Positions 47,299 through 53,905 of a DNA stretch of 53,905 nucleotides are shown piece after piece. The translations under genes were made by a program, and so were the position numbers. The notes beneath the pieces are model-generated. The model did not search any database. It saw only the letters and a list, made by a program, of their open reading frames with translations, and was not told the DNA's origin. The stretch spans positions 1 through 53,905 of the forward strand of contig CAJUFM010000011.1 of the NCBI GenBank assembly GCA_910585745.1. Reading direction: 5' to 3'. The stretch comes from an uncultured Eubacterium sp. Its GTDB lineage: Bacteria; Bacillota; Clostridia; Lachnospirales; Lachnospiraceae. The first letter of the stretch is position 1. The number at the start of each line of letters is the position of its first letter.

Positions 47299-48138
47299 AT
47301 GGAAGAAGAGTGGCAGGATGGAGTCTGGTGGCTGAATTTTAGTCAATATGAAGATTTGCGTCTCTATGAGGTGGGGAGGCAGAAATGTCCCGCAGGCTAT
47401 GAATTCGGACCTATTATCCGGGATAAGTATATTCTGCACTATGTTCTTAATGGGGCGGGGATGCTGTATTTAGATCAAAAAGAGTTTGCAGTAAAGGAGC
47501 AGAGCCTGTTTTTAATGCCCCCCAACACGCTGGTCCGCTACCAGGCAGACACGGAAAGACCCTGGCATTATATATGGATCCATATCCATGGATTTAAAGT
47601 GGTGGAGCTGCTGCAGAAGGCAGGACTGACAAGAAAGTCGCCGGTGCTAAGGCTGCCAGAAGCAGGAGCGCAGCTGGGAGGGCTTCTGCAGGAAATATGC
47701 AGCTGCCACGATCAGGAGTATACCTGTATGGGAAAATTATATGATTTTTTCCAGCTTCTGATCGATCATTCTCCAGATAAGCCGGAGGAGGGGGAGCAGA
47801 CAGAACCAGCCCTTCGTTACGTTCAGTGGGTCATTGATTATATCAATCAAAAATATTCAGAGCCGATCAGTGTACAGAGTATAGCCGATTTTTGTGGAAT
47901 TGACAGATCCTATCTCAGCAAGGTGTTCAAATATGCCACAGGTTATACTATTCAGGAATATTTGATCCAGTTTCGGATCAAGAAGGCGAAGCAGCTTCTC
48001 AGTGAGACTGCCATGCCAGTGCAGCACGTCTCTTATTCCGTCGGCTATAATGATCCATTTTCTTTTTCAAAGGTATTCAAAAGACAGACGGGCATGTCTC
48101 CGTCAGTATGGAGAAATGCAGGGGGAAATAAAATATGA
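47299..48138 (+). CDS. AraC-family transcriptional regulator
   Basis: A 279-residue regulator. The N-terminal ~150 residues are a cupin ligand-binding domain (HYVLNGAGMLYLDQKEFAV, MPPNTLVRYQADTERPWHYIWIHIHG). The C-terminal ~100 residues carry two helix-turn-helix units (SVQSIADFCGIDRSYLSKVFK and VQHVSYSVGYNDPFSFSKVFK, then RQTGMSPSVWR). The profile resembles MsmR/RafR sugar regulators, which control alpha-galactoside use. This suits the neighbouring GH97 gene but is inference. AGGAGGGG lies before ATG 47299. It overlaps the Nudix gene by 4 bases. Confidence 0.93.
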   Translation: MEEEWQDGVWWLNFSQYEDLRLYEVGRQKCPAGYEFGPIIRDKYILHYVLNGAGMLYLDQKEFAVKEQSLFLMPPNTLVRYQADTERPWHYIWIHIHGFKVVELLQKAGLTRKSPVLRLPEAGAQLGGLLQEICSCHDQEYTCMGKLYDFFQLLIDHSPDKPEEGEQTEPALRYVQWVIDYINQKYSEPISVQSIADFCGIDRSYLSKVFKYATGYTIQEYLIQFRIKKAKQLLSETAMPVQHVSYSVGYNDPFSFSKVFKRQTGMSPSVWRNAGGNKI

Positions 48139-48695
48139 AGTATATTTCGATCAGAAAAGTTCTGGGCGGTAGATTTATTCACCGCTACGATATTACCTAT
48201 GAGACAGAAGAGGGGCATGAAAAGATATACGAGATGATCAGCCGGAATCCAGAAGTGAAGAGGCTGGAGGATCTACAGGAAAAAAAAGCAGATGCGGTGG
48301 TGCTGATCCTGCACGATGCGAGCGGGGAAAAACTGCTTCTCAACCGTGAGCTGCGTCTGGCACCCGGGGAGTGGGTGTACAACTTTCCAGCGGGACTGAT
48401 CGAGCGGGGCGAGACGCCAGAGGAGAGCGCCGCCAGGGAATTGAAGGAAGAGACGGGGCTTGAATTGGCAGATATCAAAGAAATCCTGCCCATTAGTTAC
48501 AGTGCGGTGGGATTTTCCAATGAGACCAATCTCTGTATCCTGGGTACGGCGGAGGGCAGGATCCGGAAGAGTGACTCACCGGCAGAAGAGATCGAGGCCG
48601 GGTGGTACACGAAGAAAGAAGTCCGGCATCTTCTCCAAAATGAACTTTTTGCCGGCAGAACCCAGGCATACAGCTATTTGTGGAGCAGGGAGTAA
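48135..48695 (+). CDS. Nudix hydrolase, ADP-ribose pyrophosphatase-like
   Basis: A 186-residue enzyme. The Nudix box GLIERGETPEESAARELKEE followed by TGL is intact and preceded by NFPAGLIE, the form seen in ADP-sugar pyrophosphatases. Downstream acid residues are in SDSPAEEIEAGWYTKKEV. The likely reaction is hydrolysis of ADP-ribose or a related nucleoside-diphosphate sugar. The start overlaps the AraC stop (ATGA), so it is translationally coupled to the regulator, although the functional link is not obvious. Confidence 0.9.
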   Translation: MKYISIRKVLGGRFIHRYDITYETEEGHEKIYEMISRNPEVKRLEDLQEKKADAVVLILHDASGEKLLLNRELRLAPGEWVYNFPAGLIERGETPEESAARELKEETGLELADIKEILPISYSAVGFSNETNLCILGTAEGRIRKSDSPAEEIEAGWYTKKEVRHLLQNELFAGRTQAYSYLWSRE

Positions 48696-48730
48696 GGCGC
48701 AGAAAATAGCTGGAAAATTATTTTGAATTG

Positions 48731-48739
48731 TGGTAAAAT
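48731..48739 (+). promoter_or_regulatory. Extended -10 promoter for the chemotaxis receptor
   Basis: TGGTAAAAT, an extended -10 (TG-n-TAAAAT), 36 bases before ATG 48775. No clear -35 is visible. Confidence 0.45.
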
Positions 48740-48774
48740 AACGAAAGAAAATCTCAGATAGGGAGGCAGAAAAA

Positions 48775-50679
48775 ATGAAGAATAAAAGTATTGGAATAAT
48801 AACAATTATTTTAATTGCACAGATCATTGTGATGGCGGTCGTGTATTATTTTGTGAATTTTTCTGTGACGGGATCAATAAAAGAAAATGCTGTGAAGACG
48901 ATGGAAACCGTTTCTCAGGAACGATCACAGATTATCGAGAATTATATTGTTGATACGGAGAACTATCTGACGGCATACAGCCGTGCAGGGGAGATCAAAG
49001 CACTGTTAGAGGATCCTTCGAATCCGGCTGCTGTCAAGGAAGCACAGGCATATACGGAGCGTTTCAGCAAGGACAGGGAGTACCTGGAAGGGATCTATAC
49101 CAGCGACTGGCAGACAAATGTGCTGGCACACACCAATCCTAAAGTGGTTGGTATAACCACGAGAGAGGGCGAGGCGCTGTCAGCGCTGCAGAAACTGCTG
49201 CTGGATTCGGAAAAGGTGTATAATGCAGGAATTATCATTTCTCCTGCCAGCAAGACACAGATCATTTCTATTTACCAGGCATGCTATGATGAGAATAATA
49301 ACCCTGTTGGCCTGGTAGGTGGCGGTATTTTTACGGAAGGTCTGGTAAATATATTGGACAGTCTGCCAGCAGAGGGAATGAAACAGTTAAATTATTACCT
49401 TGTGAATACAAAGACAGGGGAATATATTTTCCATTCGGATAAAGACAAAATAACGAAGGTGGCAGAGGAACCGTACATAAAGGATATTTTACAGCAGATC
49501 AAGGACGGCGAAAGTTCCGGTTCACTGACCTTTGATGAAGGGGATACGGAGTATCTGGCATCCTATCAGTTTATGGATGGAAGGGACTGGGCATTTGTTA
49601 TCACCGATCCCTCTTCAGAAGTTTTTAGTTCCCTGAGGGGGATCCGGTTTACGCTGGTTCTTATCTGTATTGTTGGAGTTGCCATTCTGATGGCATTTAC
49701 ATATAAAATTATAGATCGGCTCATAAAGTCGCTGAAAGAGGTTGTGGAAACCCTGGGATTATGCAGCGGTTCCCTTAATACAAAAACCGATGATTTGAGT
49801 ACACATGCCCAGAGTCTTGTGGGGTGTGTGACAGAAAACACCTCGATCATTGAGGAATTGACGGCGAGTCAGGTACATACCGATGATATCGTGGAAGATG
49901 TGCATGAGAAGGTTATGGACATTAGTAAGTGGATGGAAAATACGATGGAACATCTGGGAATGAGTGTTAAATCCAGTGAGGGATTGATCCGCCGTTCCAG
50001 CGAGATGAATGAACAGGCTCAGAATGCCTATGAAAACAGCCGCAAGACTTTTGAGGAAACAAAAGAGGTAGTCAGGGATGTCATGCAGAGACTGGAAGAA
50101 ATTGCCAGGATCAACAAAATGACAGGAGAGATTGTGGACATTGCTTCCCAGACGAAGCTGCTCTCATTAAATGCTTCCCTGGAGGCGGCAAGAGCCGGGG
50201 AGGCTGGAAAAGGGTTTGAAGTGGTGGCTGAGGAAATTGGTGAGCTGGCACAGACGACGACGGCGACGGCAGGTGATATCCAGAGCATATGTGACGATGC
50301 CAATACTAGTATTGAGGACGTTAAAAAATGTTTTGACACGATCATACAGTTTTTAGAGCAGAATGTTATGGGGCAGTTTGAGGTTTTTGCAGAAAACGCC
50401 CGTCAGTACAGTGTCTCGGCAGACCAGATACGTCATGAAATCATGGACTTAAATCAATCGTCGGATGTGCTGAGCAATTCGCTTCAGCAGATCACCAGCA
50501 GCGTTACCTCTGTGAAGGAAGTTACCCGGGAAAATAGTACTGCTATCGGAATGATTGGACAGAAAAATGGTAATACTTCCCAAATAGCAGATAAAATCCA
50601 GCTGCAGTCAGAGGACAATAGAAAATTGATCCTACAGCTGGAAAAATTGATTAAACGTTTTAAGTTTTTTACGTCCTAA
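48775..50679 (+). CDS. Methyl-accepting chemotaxis protein with dCache-type sensor
   Basis: A 634-residue transmembrane receptor. It has a first membrane helix at ~7-29, an extracytoplasmic sensor of ~250 residues with the dCache-like end GRDWAFVITDPSSEVF, and a second helix at ~285-310. The signalling coiled coil contains the highly conserved tip LNASLEAARAGEAGKGFEVVAEEIGELA. No CheR pentapeptide is seen at the C-terminus. It is an orphan, with no che or flagellar genes in the window. It may signal non-flagellar outputs or join a chemosensory array encoded elsewhere. AGGGAGGC precedes ATG 48775. Confidence 0.92.
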   Translation: MKNKSIGIITIILIAQIIVMAVVYYFVNFSVTGSIKENAVKTMETVSQERSQIIENYIVDTENYLTAYSRAGEIKALLEDPSNPAAVKEAQAYTERFSKDREYLEGIYTSDWQTNVLAHTNPKVVGITTREGEALSALQKLLLDSEKVYNAGIIISPASKTQIISIYQACYDENNNPVGLVGGGIFTEGLVNILDSLPAEGMKQLNYYLVNTKTGEYIFHSDKDKITKVAEEPYIKDILQQIKDGESSGSLTFDEGDTEYLASYQFMDGRDWAFVITDPSSEVFSSLRGIRFTLVLICIVGVAILMAFTYKIIDRLIKSLKEVVETLGLCSGSLNTKTDDLSTHAQSLVGCVTENTSIIEELTASQVHTDDIVEDVHEKVMDISKWMENTMEHLGMSVKSSEGLIRRSSEMNEQAQNAYENSRKTFEETKEVVRDVMQRLEEIARINKMTGEIVDIASQTKLLSLNASLEAARAGEAGKGFEVVAEEIGELAQTTTATAGDIQSICDDANTSIEDVKKCFDTIIQFLEQNVMGQFEVFAENARQYSVSADQIRHEIMDLNQSSDVLSNSLQQITSSVTSVKEVTRENSTAIGMIGQKNGNTSQIADKIQLQSEDNRKLILQLEKLIKRFKFFTS

Positions 50680-50697
50680 AATTGGAGATGAATCATA

Positions 50698-52077
50698 ATG
50701 ATACAAATCAGAAAATTATTTCAGGCAACAGATATGACAGTAGGAAGACCATGGGAAAAGATTGTTGCATTTACGCTTCCTATGCTGATCGGGAACATCG
50801 CACAGCAGCTTTATAATACCGTGGACAGTATCGTTGTGGGAAAATACGTAGGGGATAACGCCCTGGCCGCTGTAGGAAGCGCCGGCCCGATCCTGAACCT
50901 TCTGCTGGTGTTATTTATCGGCATTAGTATGGGGGCCAGCATTATGGTGGCTCAGTACTATGGAGCAAAGCAGAGAAAGGATCTTTCCTGTACCATAGGA
51001 AACTGTATTCTGCTGACGGCAGCAGCGGTGGCTATCATTATGGTTCTGTCATTGATCGTTGTAAAGCCGCTGCTGGTACTTTTGAAGACGCCGGAAAGTA
51101 TCATTGGCTGGTGTACTTCGTATCTCATGATCATGTTTATCGGTATCGTGGGATGTGCCTACTACAATATTCTCAGTGGTGTTTTAAGAGGGCTTGGGGA
51201 CTCCTTTTCTGCATTGTTGTACCTCCTGGTATCTACTGTGCTGAATATTGCCCTTGACCTGCTTTTTGTGGCAAAGCTGGGGATGGGAGTCAGCGGCGTG
51301 GCACTGGCTACGGTGATCGCCCAGGCGGTATCGGCAGTCCTGTGCTTTTGGCGTCTGGCTAAGATGACGGAGATATTTGACCTGAAGCTCTGTTATATGA
51401 AGCTTCATAAAAAATACGCGAAAAATATCGTCCGTCTGGGACTTCCTTCTGGTCTGACCCAGGCAATCTTTTCCATGGCTATGATCATTGTGCAGTCTCT
51501 GACCAATAGTTTTGGCGAAATGTTTATTGCGGCGAATGTAATCGTTATGAGGGTGGATGGTTTTGCGATGCTGCCCAACTTTTCCTTTGGAACTGCCATG
51601 ACTACATACGCCGGGCAGAACGTGGGAGCGAGAAAACAGGATCGTGTGAGCCAGGGAGCGAAGCAGGGTACCTTGATCGCTGTGCTCACCACATCTGTTA
51701 TCACAGGAGCCATTCTTATTTTCGGAAAGCAGCTTATGGGGATCTTTACTGATACTTCCGAGCTGGTGGATCTGAGCCGTCGTATGATGGGGATCATTGC
51801 ATTTGGATATATAGCGATGGCAGTGACCCAGAGCTTATCCGGGGTCATGCGGGGAGCTGGTGACACGATGACACCGATGTGGATCTCTTTGTTTACGACA
51901 GTTGTAGTGCGTGTGCCTGTGGCATATGGCATCGCCTATCTGACCAGAAGTGCAGAACTTCCCAATGGAAGGCAGGAATGTATCTTTATTTCCCTGCTAT
52001 GTTCCTGGGTGATCGGCGCTGCGGTGACGGCGGTTTTTTACCGCATGGGAAAATGGAGAGAAAAGGCGCTGAGTTAG
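50698..52077 (+). CDS. MATE-family efflux transporter
   Basis: A 459-residue transporter with about twelve hydrophobic helices in two homologous halves. Family phrases are ANTVDSIVVGKYVG-like text (YNTVDSIVVGKYVGDNALAAVG), IGISMGASIMVAQYYGAKQ, GVLRGLGDSFSALLY in half one and GVMRGAGDTMTPMWIS in half two. MATE proteins export drugs or metabolites using sodium or protons. The substrate is unknown. GGAGATG is upstream of ATG 50698, and a strong terminator follows, so it is the end of its unit. Confidence 0.92.
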   Translation: MIQIRKLFQATDMTVGRPWEKIVAFTLPMLIGNIAQQLYNTVDSIVVGKYVGDNALAAVGSAGPILNLLLVLFIGISMGASIMVAQYYGAKQRKDLSCTIGNCILLTAAAVAIIMVLSLIVVKPLLVLLKTPESIIGWCTSYLMIMFIGIVGCAYYNILSGVLRGLGDSFSALLYLLVSTVLNIALDLLFVAKLGMGVSGVALATVIAQAVSAVLCFWRLAKMTEIFDLKLCYMKLHKKYAKNIVRLGLPSGLTQAIFSMAMIIVQSLTNSFGEMFIAANVIVMRVDGFAMLPNFSFGTAMTTYAGQNVGARKQDRVSQGAKQGTLIAVLTTSVITGAILIFGKQLMGIFTDTSELVDLSRRMMGIIAFGYIAMAVTQSLSGVMRGAGDTMTPMWISLFTTVVVRVPVAYGIAYLTRSAELPNGRQECIFISLLCSWVIGAAVTAVFYRMGKWREKALS

Positions 52078-52086
52078 CGCTTTATG

Positions 52087-52121
52087 ACAGAAGGGCGGTA
52101 TTTGACTGCCCTTCTGTTTTT
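52087..52121 (+). terminator. Terminator after the MATE gene
   Basis: ACAGAAGGGC (52087-52096) pairs perfectly with GCCCTTCTGT (52108-52117) around an 11-base loop, followed by TTTTTG. The next start codon lies 14 bases beyond with its own AGGAG outside the stem. Confidence 0.85.
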
Positions 52122-52134
52122 GAGAGGAGAAAAT

Positions 52135-53724
52135 ATGATTTTAAAAAATAAGACCTATTTGTATGTGACGGAATTTTTTGCAGGGATGTCTGTGATGGCA
52201 GTGGAGCTTGGAGCCAGCCGCCTGCTGGCTCCTTATTTTAGTTCTTCCCAGATCGTGTGGACGATCATCATCGGAACGATTATGATCGCTATGGCGCTGG
52301 GGAATATTTATGGAGGAAGGGCCGCCGACAAAAATCCCGATCCGGACAGGCTGTATCGGAGAATGGTCGTGGCAGCTGTGTGGATCGCAGCCATTCCTGT
52401 GGTGGGCAAATATATCATACTGGGAATCTCTGCCCTGCTTATATTTTCCGTGAGCAGTAATTTTCTGATCTGGGCCGCCTTTGCCGCCTGTATGGCCATC
52501 TTTGTATTTCCTCTGTTTCTTTTGGGAACTGTAACTCCTTCCCTGGTAAAATATACCGTAGACAGTTTGGAGGACAGCGGAAAGACCGTAGGTATGCTGA
52601 ATGCTTCCAATACTATAGGCAGCATCATAGGAACTTTTGTGCCCACCTTCGTGACGATTCCTGCCTTTGGAACCTCAGTGACATTTTTGGTCTTTGCGGG
52701 AATTCTTTTACTTCTGGCCCTGATTTATTTTGTGAGCAAAAAGAGAGGGAGCAGAGGTGTAACTGTGGGAGTGCTGCTGTTTGTTTTGTGCTGTGCTGGC
52801 AGTTCCTTCAGCGGTTTTGCCTTCTGGGAGAAGGGGCTGATCTATGAAGGGGAGTCCGTATACAACTATCTGCAGGTCAAAGAGGACAAAAATAATGTGA
52901 TCCTCTCCACAAATGTGCTATTTGGCGTGCAGTCGATGCTGCGAAAAGATGCCAGCCTGTCGGGGATGTATTATGATTATATGATGGCGGCGCCGGTTAT
53001 GGCGGGAGTGAATGAGAAAGAAGATCTGGAGGTGCTGGTCCTTGGCATGGGGACGGGAACCTTTGCCCTCCAGTGTGAGAGATATTTTGACAATATTCAC
53101 ATCGAGGGTGTGGAAATCGATGAGAAAATCACAGAACTTGCGAAGCAGTACTTTCAGCAGCCAGAAGATATACCGGTGGCTACTTATGACGGCAGGGCGT
53201 ATCTGAACGCTGTGGATAAAAAATATGATGTGATCCTGGTAGATGCTTTTCAGGATATTACCATTCCCTTCCAGATGTCCTCCTTTGAATTTTTTACCCT
53301 TGTACAGGCTCATTTGAAAGAGGGCGGGGTAATGGCAGTGAACCTGAATATGAAGGGAAGCGAGGAGGGTGATATCAACCAATACCTGTCGGATACCATC
53401 GGCAGCGTATTTAAACATGTATATACGATAGATGTGCCTGGATGTACAAACCGTGCCTTATATGCCTTTAATTCCAGGGAGACTGTGGATCGCTTCCGAA
53501 GAGGGATCACTGCTGAGACCGATGCAGATCTCATGGGACTTATGCAAAAAATACTGGACGGAATGCAGCCCTATGAAGCCGGAGATCTTGTGATGACAGA
53601 TGATAAGGCACCGGTGGAGCTCCTGGGGATGCGGGTCATTGACAGCCTGATCCAGGATGAGGTGGAGTATTATCGGGGGATCTATGAAAGAGAGGGTGTA
53701 GAGGGGCTGCTAAAAGGGTTTTAA
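52135..53724 (+). CDS. Membrane protein fused to a spermidine-synthase-like domain
   Basis: A 529-residue protein. The first ~235 residues are about seven membrane helices (VTEFFAGMSVMAVELGASRLLAPYF, FPLFLLGTVTPSLVKYTV), as in the fused MFS/spermidine synthase family. Residues ~290-490 are a SpeE-like Rossmann domain: LVLGMGTGTFALQ, HIEGVEIDEKITELA, VATYDGRAYLN and YDVILVDAFQDITIP. The family's role is unclear: some members are thought to transfer aminopropyl groups, others may be methyltransferases or transporters. No SAM decarboxylase gene is nearby. ATG 52135 has GAGGAG eight bases upstream. A start at 52084 would lie in the terminator and is rejected. Confidence 0.85.
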   Translation: MILKNKTYLYVTEFFAGMSVMAVELGASRLLAPYFSSSQIVWTIIIGTIMIAMALGNIYGGRAADKNPDPDRLYRRMVVAAVWIAAIPVVGKYIILGISALLIFSVSSNFLIWAAFAACMAIFVFPLFLLGTVTPSLVKYTVDSLEDSGKTVGMLNASNTIGSIIGTFVPTFVTIPAFGTSVTFLVFAGILLLLALIYFVSKKRGSRGVTVGVLLFVLCCAGSSFSGFAFWEKGLIYEGESVYNYLQVKEDKNNVILSTNVLFGVQSMLRKDASLSGMYYDYMMAAPVMAGVNEKEDLEVLVLGMGTGTFALQCERYFDNIHIEGVEIDEKITELAKQYFQQPEDIPVATYDGRAYLNAVDKKYDVILVDAFQDITIPFQMSSFEFFTLVQAHLKEGGVMAVNLNMKGSEEGDINQYLSDTIGSVFKHVYTIDVPGCTNRALYAFNSRETVDRFRRGITAETDADLMGLMQKILDGMQPYEAGDLVMTDDKAPVELLGMRVIDSLIQDEVEYYRGIYEREGVEGLLKGF

Positions 53725-53905
53725 GAACCATGTTGTGTCCGCCCAAATGGGTAGTCGCTGGGGTATCAACCAATGGTTGATATGATATCTACGGTTGGTT
53801 GCTGTTCCTGCCAGCGGTGGGAAATTATAATGATGTTAATCAGCTAAGAAAAAGCAATTTGGTAAATAGTCAAGAAGTATTTTAAAAAGATTTTCAGATT
53901 AAAGG
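53725..53905. other. Non-coding end of the window with alternative hairpins
   Basis: No open frame is convincing. CAACCAA (53767-53773) can pair either with the adjacent TGGTTG(AT) (53774-53781) or with TTGGTTG (53795-53801). The latter fold is enclosed by CGCTGG/CCAGCG (53756-53761 with 53811-53816). It could be a leader or small RNA of a gene beyond the edge. No known class is recognised. Confidence 0.4.

Noticed and set aside
48775..50679. Chemotaxis receptor as evidence of a flagellar locus
   Set aside because: No che, fli or flg genes occur in the window, and orphan receptors are common.

Overview
The window is a low-to-mid GC Firmicutes chromosome segment. Gene content and order point to an anaerobic, spore-forming gut Clostridium of the Lachnospiraceae type (Blautia/Dorea-like). 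The evidence is a complete rnfCDGEAB operon, an F-type ATP synthase whose c subunit carries a sodium-type ion site, the sporulation regulator spoIIID behind a sigma-E-like promoter, strong AGGAGG ribosome binding sites, and a large secreted GH97 glycosidase. No species can be named from the sequence alone.

Layout. 1-254: two tRNA genes (Gly, Pro) on the minus strand with a near-perfect promoter. 390-4573: a hot-dog thioesterase, a two-gene amino-acid ABC transporter (binding domain and permease fused), a metallophosphoesterase and an NYN-domain protein. 4687-8531: a LacI-family regulator divergent from an SsuABC/TauABC-type importer, with two matching operator-like boxes between them. 8591-13717: a zinc-ribbon miniprotein, enolase, then minus-strand genes for a small unknown protein (with a relic of a tandem copy), a methyltransferase, LrgB, LrgA and FabF. 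13802-15750: an ATPase plus Toprim-like DUF4276 pair with its own promoter, the best candidate for a defence module. 15802-18885: a YfhO membrane protein and spoIIID. 19141-24301: the Rnf complex. 24470-28174: a small acidic unknown, a Nudix hydrolase, a GH18 protein and a CwlD-like amidase. 28196-38549: tsaC/sua5, a ywlE-position phosphatase homologue that has lost its catalytic residues, rpiB, proC and atpZ-atpI-atpBEFHAGDC. This resembles the ywlC-ywlE-ywlF-atp order of Bacillus subtilis. 38653-43084: an orphan NeuB/SpsE-type synthase, a FapA (DUF342) protein with twelve 26-residue repeats, and an HD-GYP protein. 43286-53724: GH97 glycosidase, AraC regulator, Nudix hydrolase, chemotaxis receptor, MATE transporter and a membrane protein with a spermidine-synthase domain.

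How it works together. Rnf oxidises ferredoxin and exports ions, and the ATP synthase re-imports them. The sodium ligands in AtpE suggest both run on a sodium circuit. The GH97 enzyme and adjacent AraC regulator look like a glycan-use locus, and the GH18 protein, amidase and SpoIIID are typical of spore formation.

The most unusual items are: (1) a substrate-binding domain whose halves are in swapped order, fused to its permease; (2) the ATPase/DUF4276 pair; (3) the exact 26-residue repeat array on FapA; (4) a 5' leader of about 54 bp, duplicated in front of both rpiB and proC; and (5) three cases where a hairpin holds the downstream gene's Shine-Dalgarno in its 3' arm with a T-run abutting the start codon, one of which has a sigma-E-like -10 in its loop. 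All base pairing was worked out by eye. No searches or folding programs were run.
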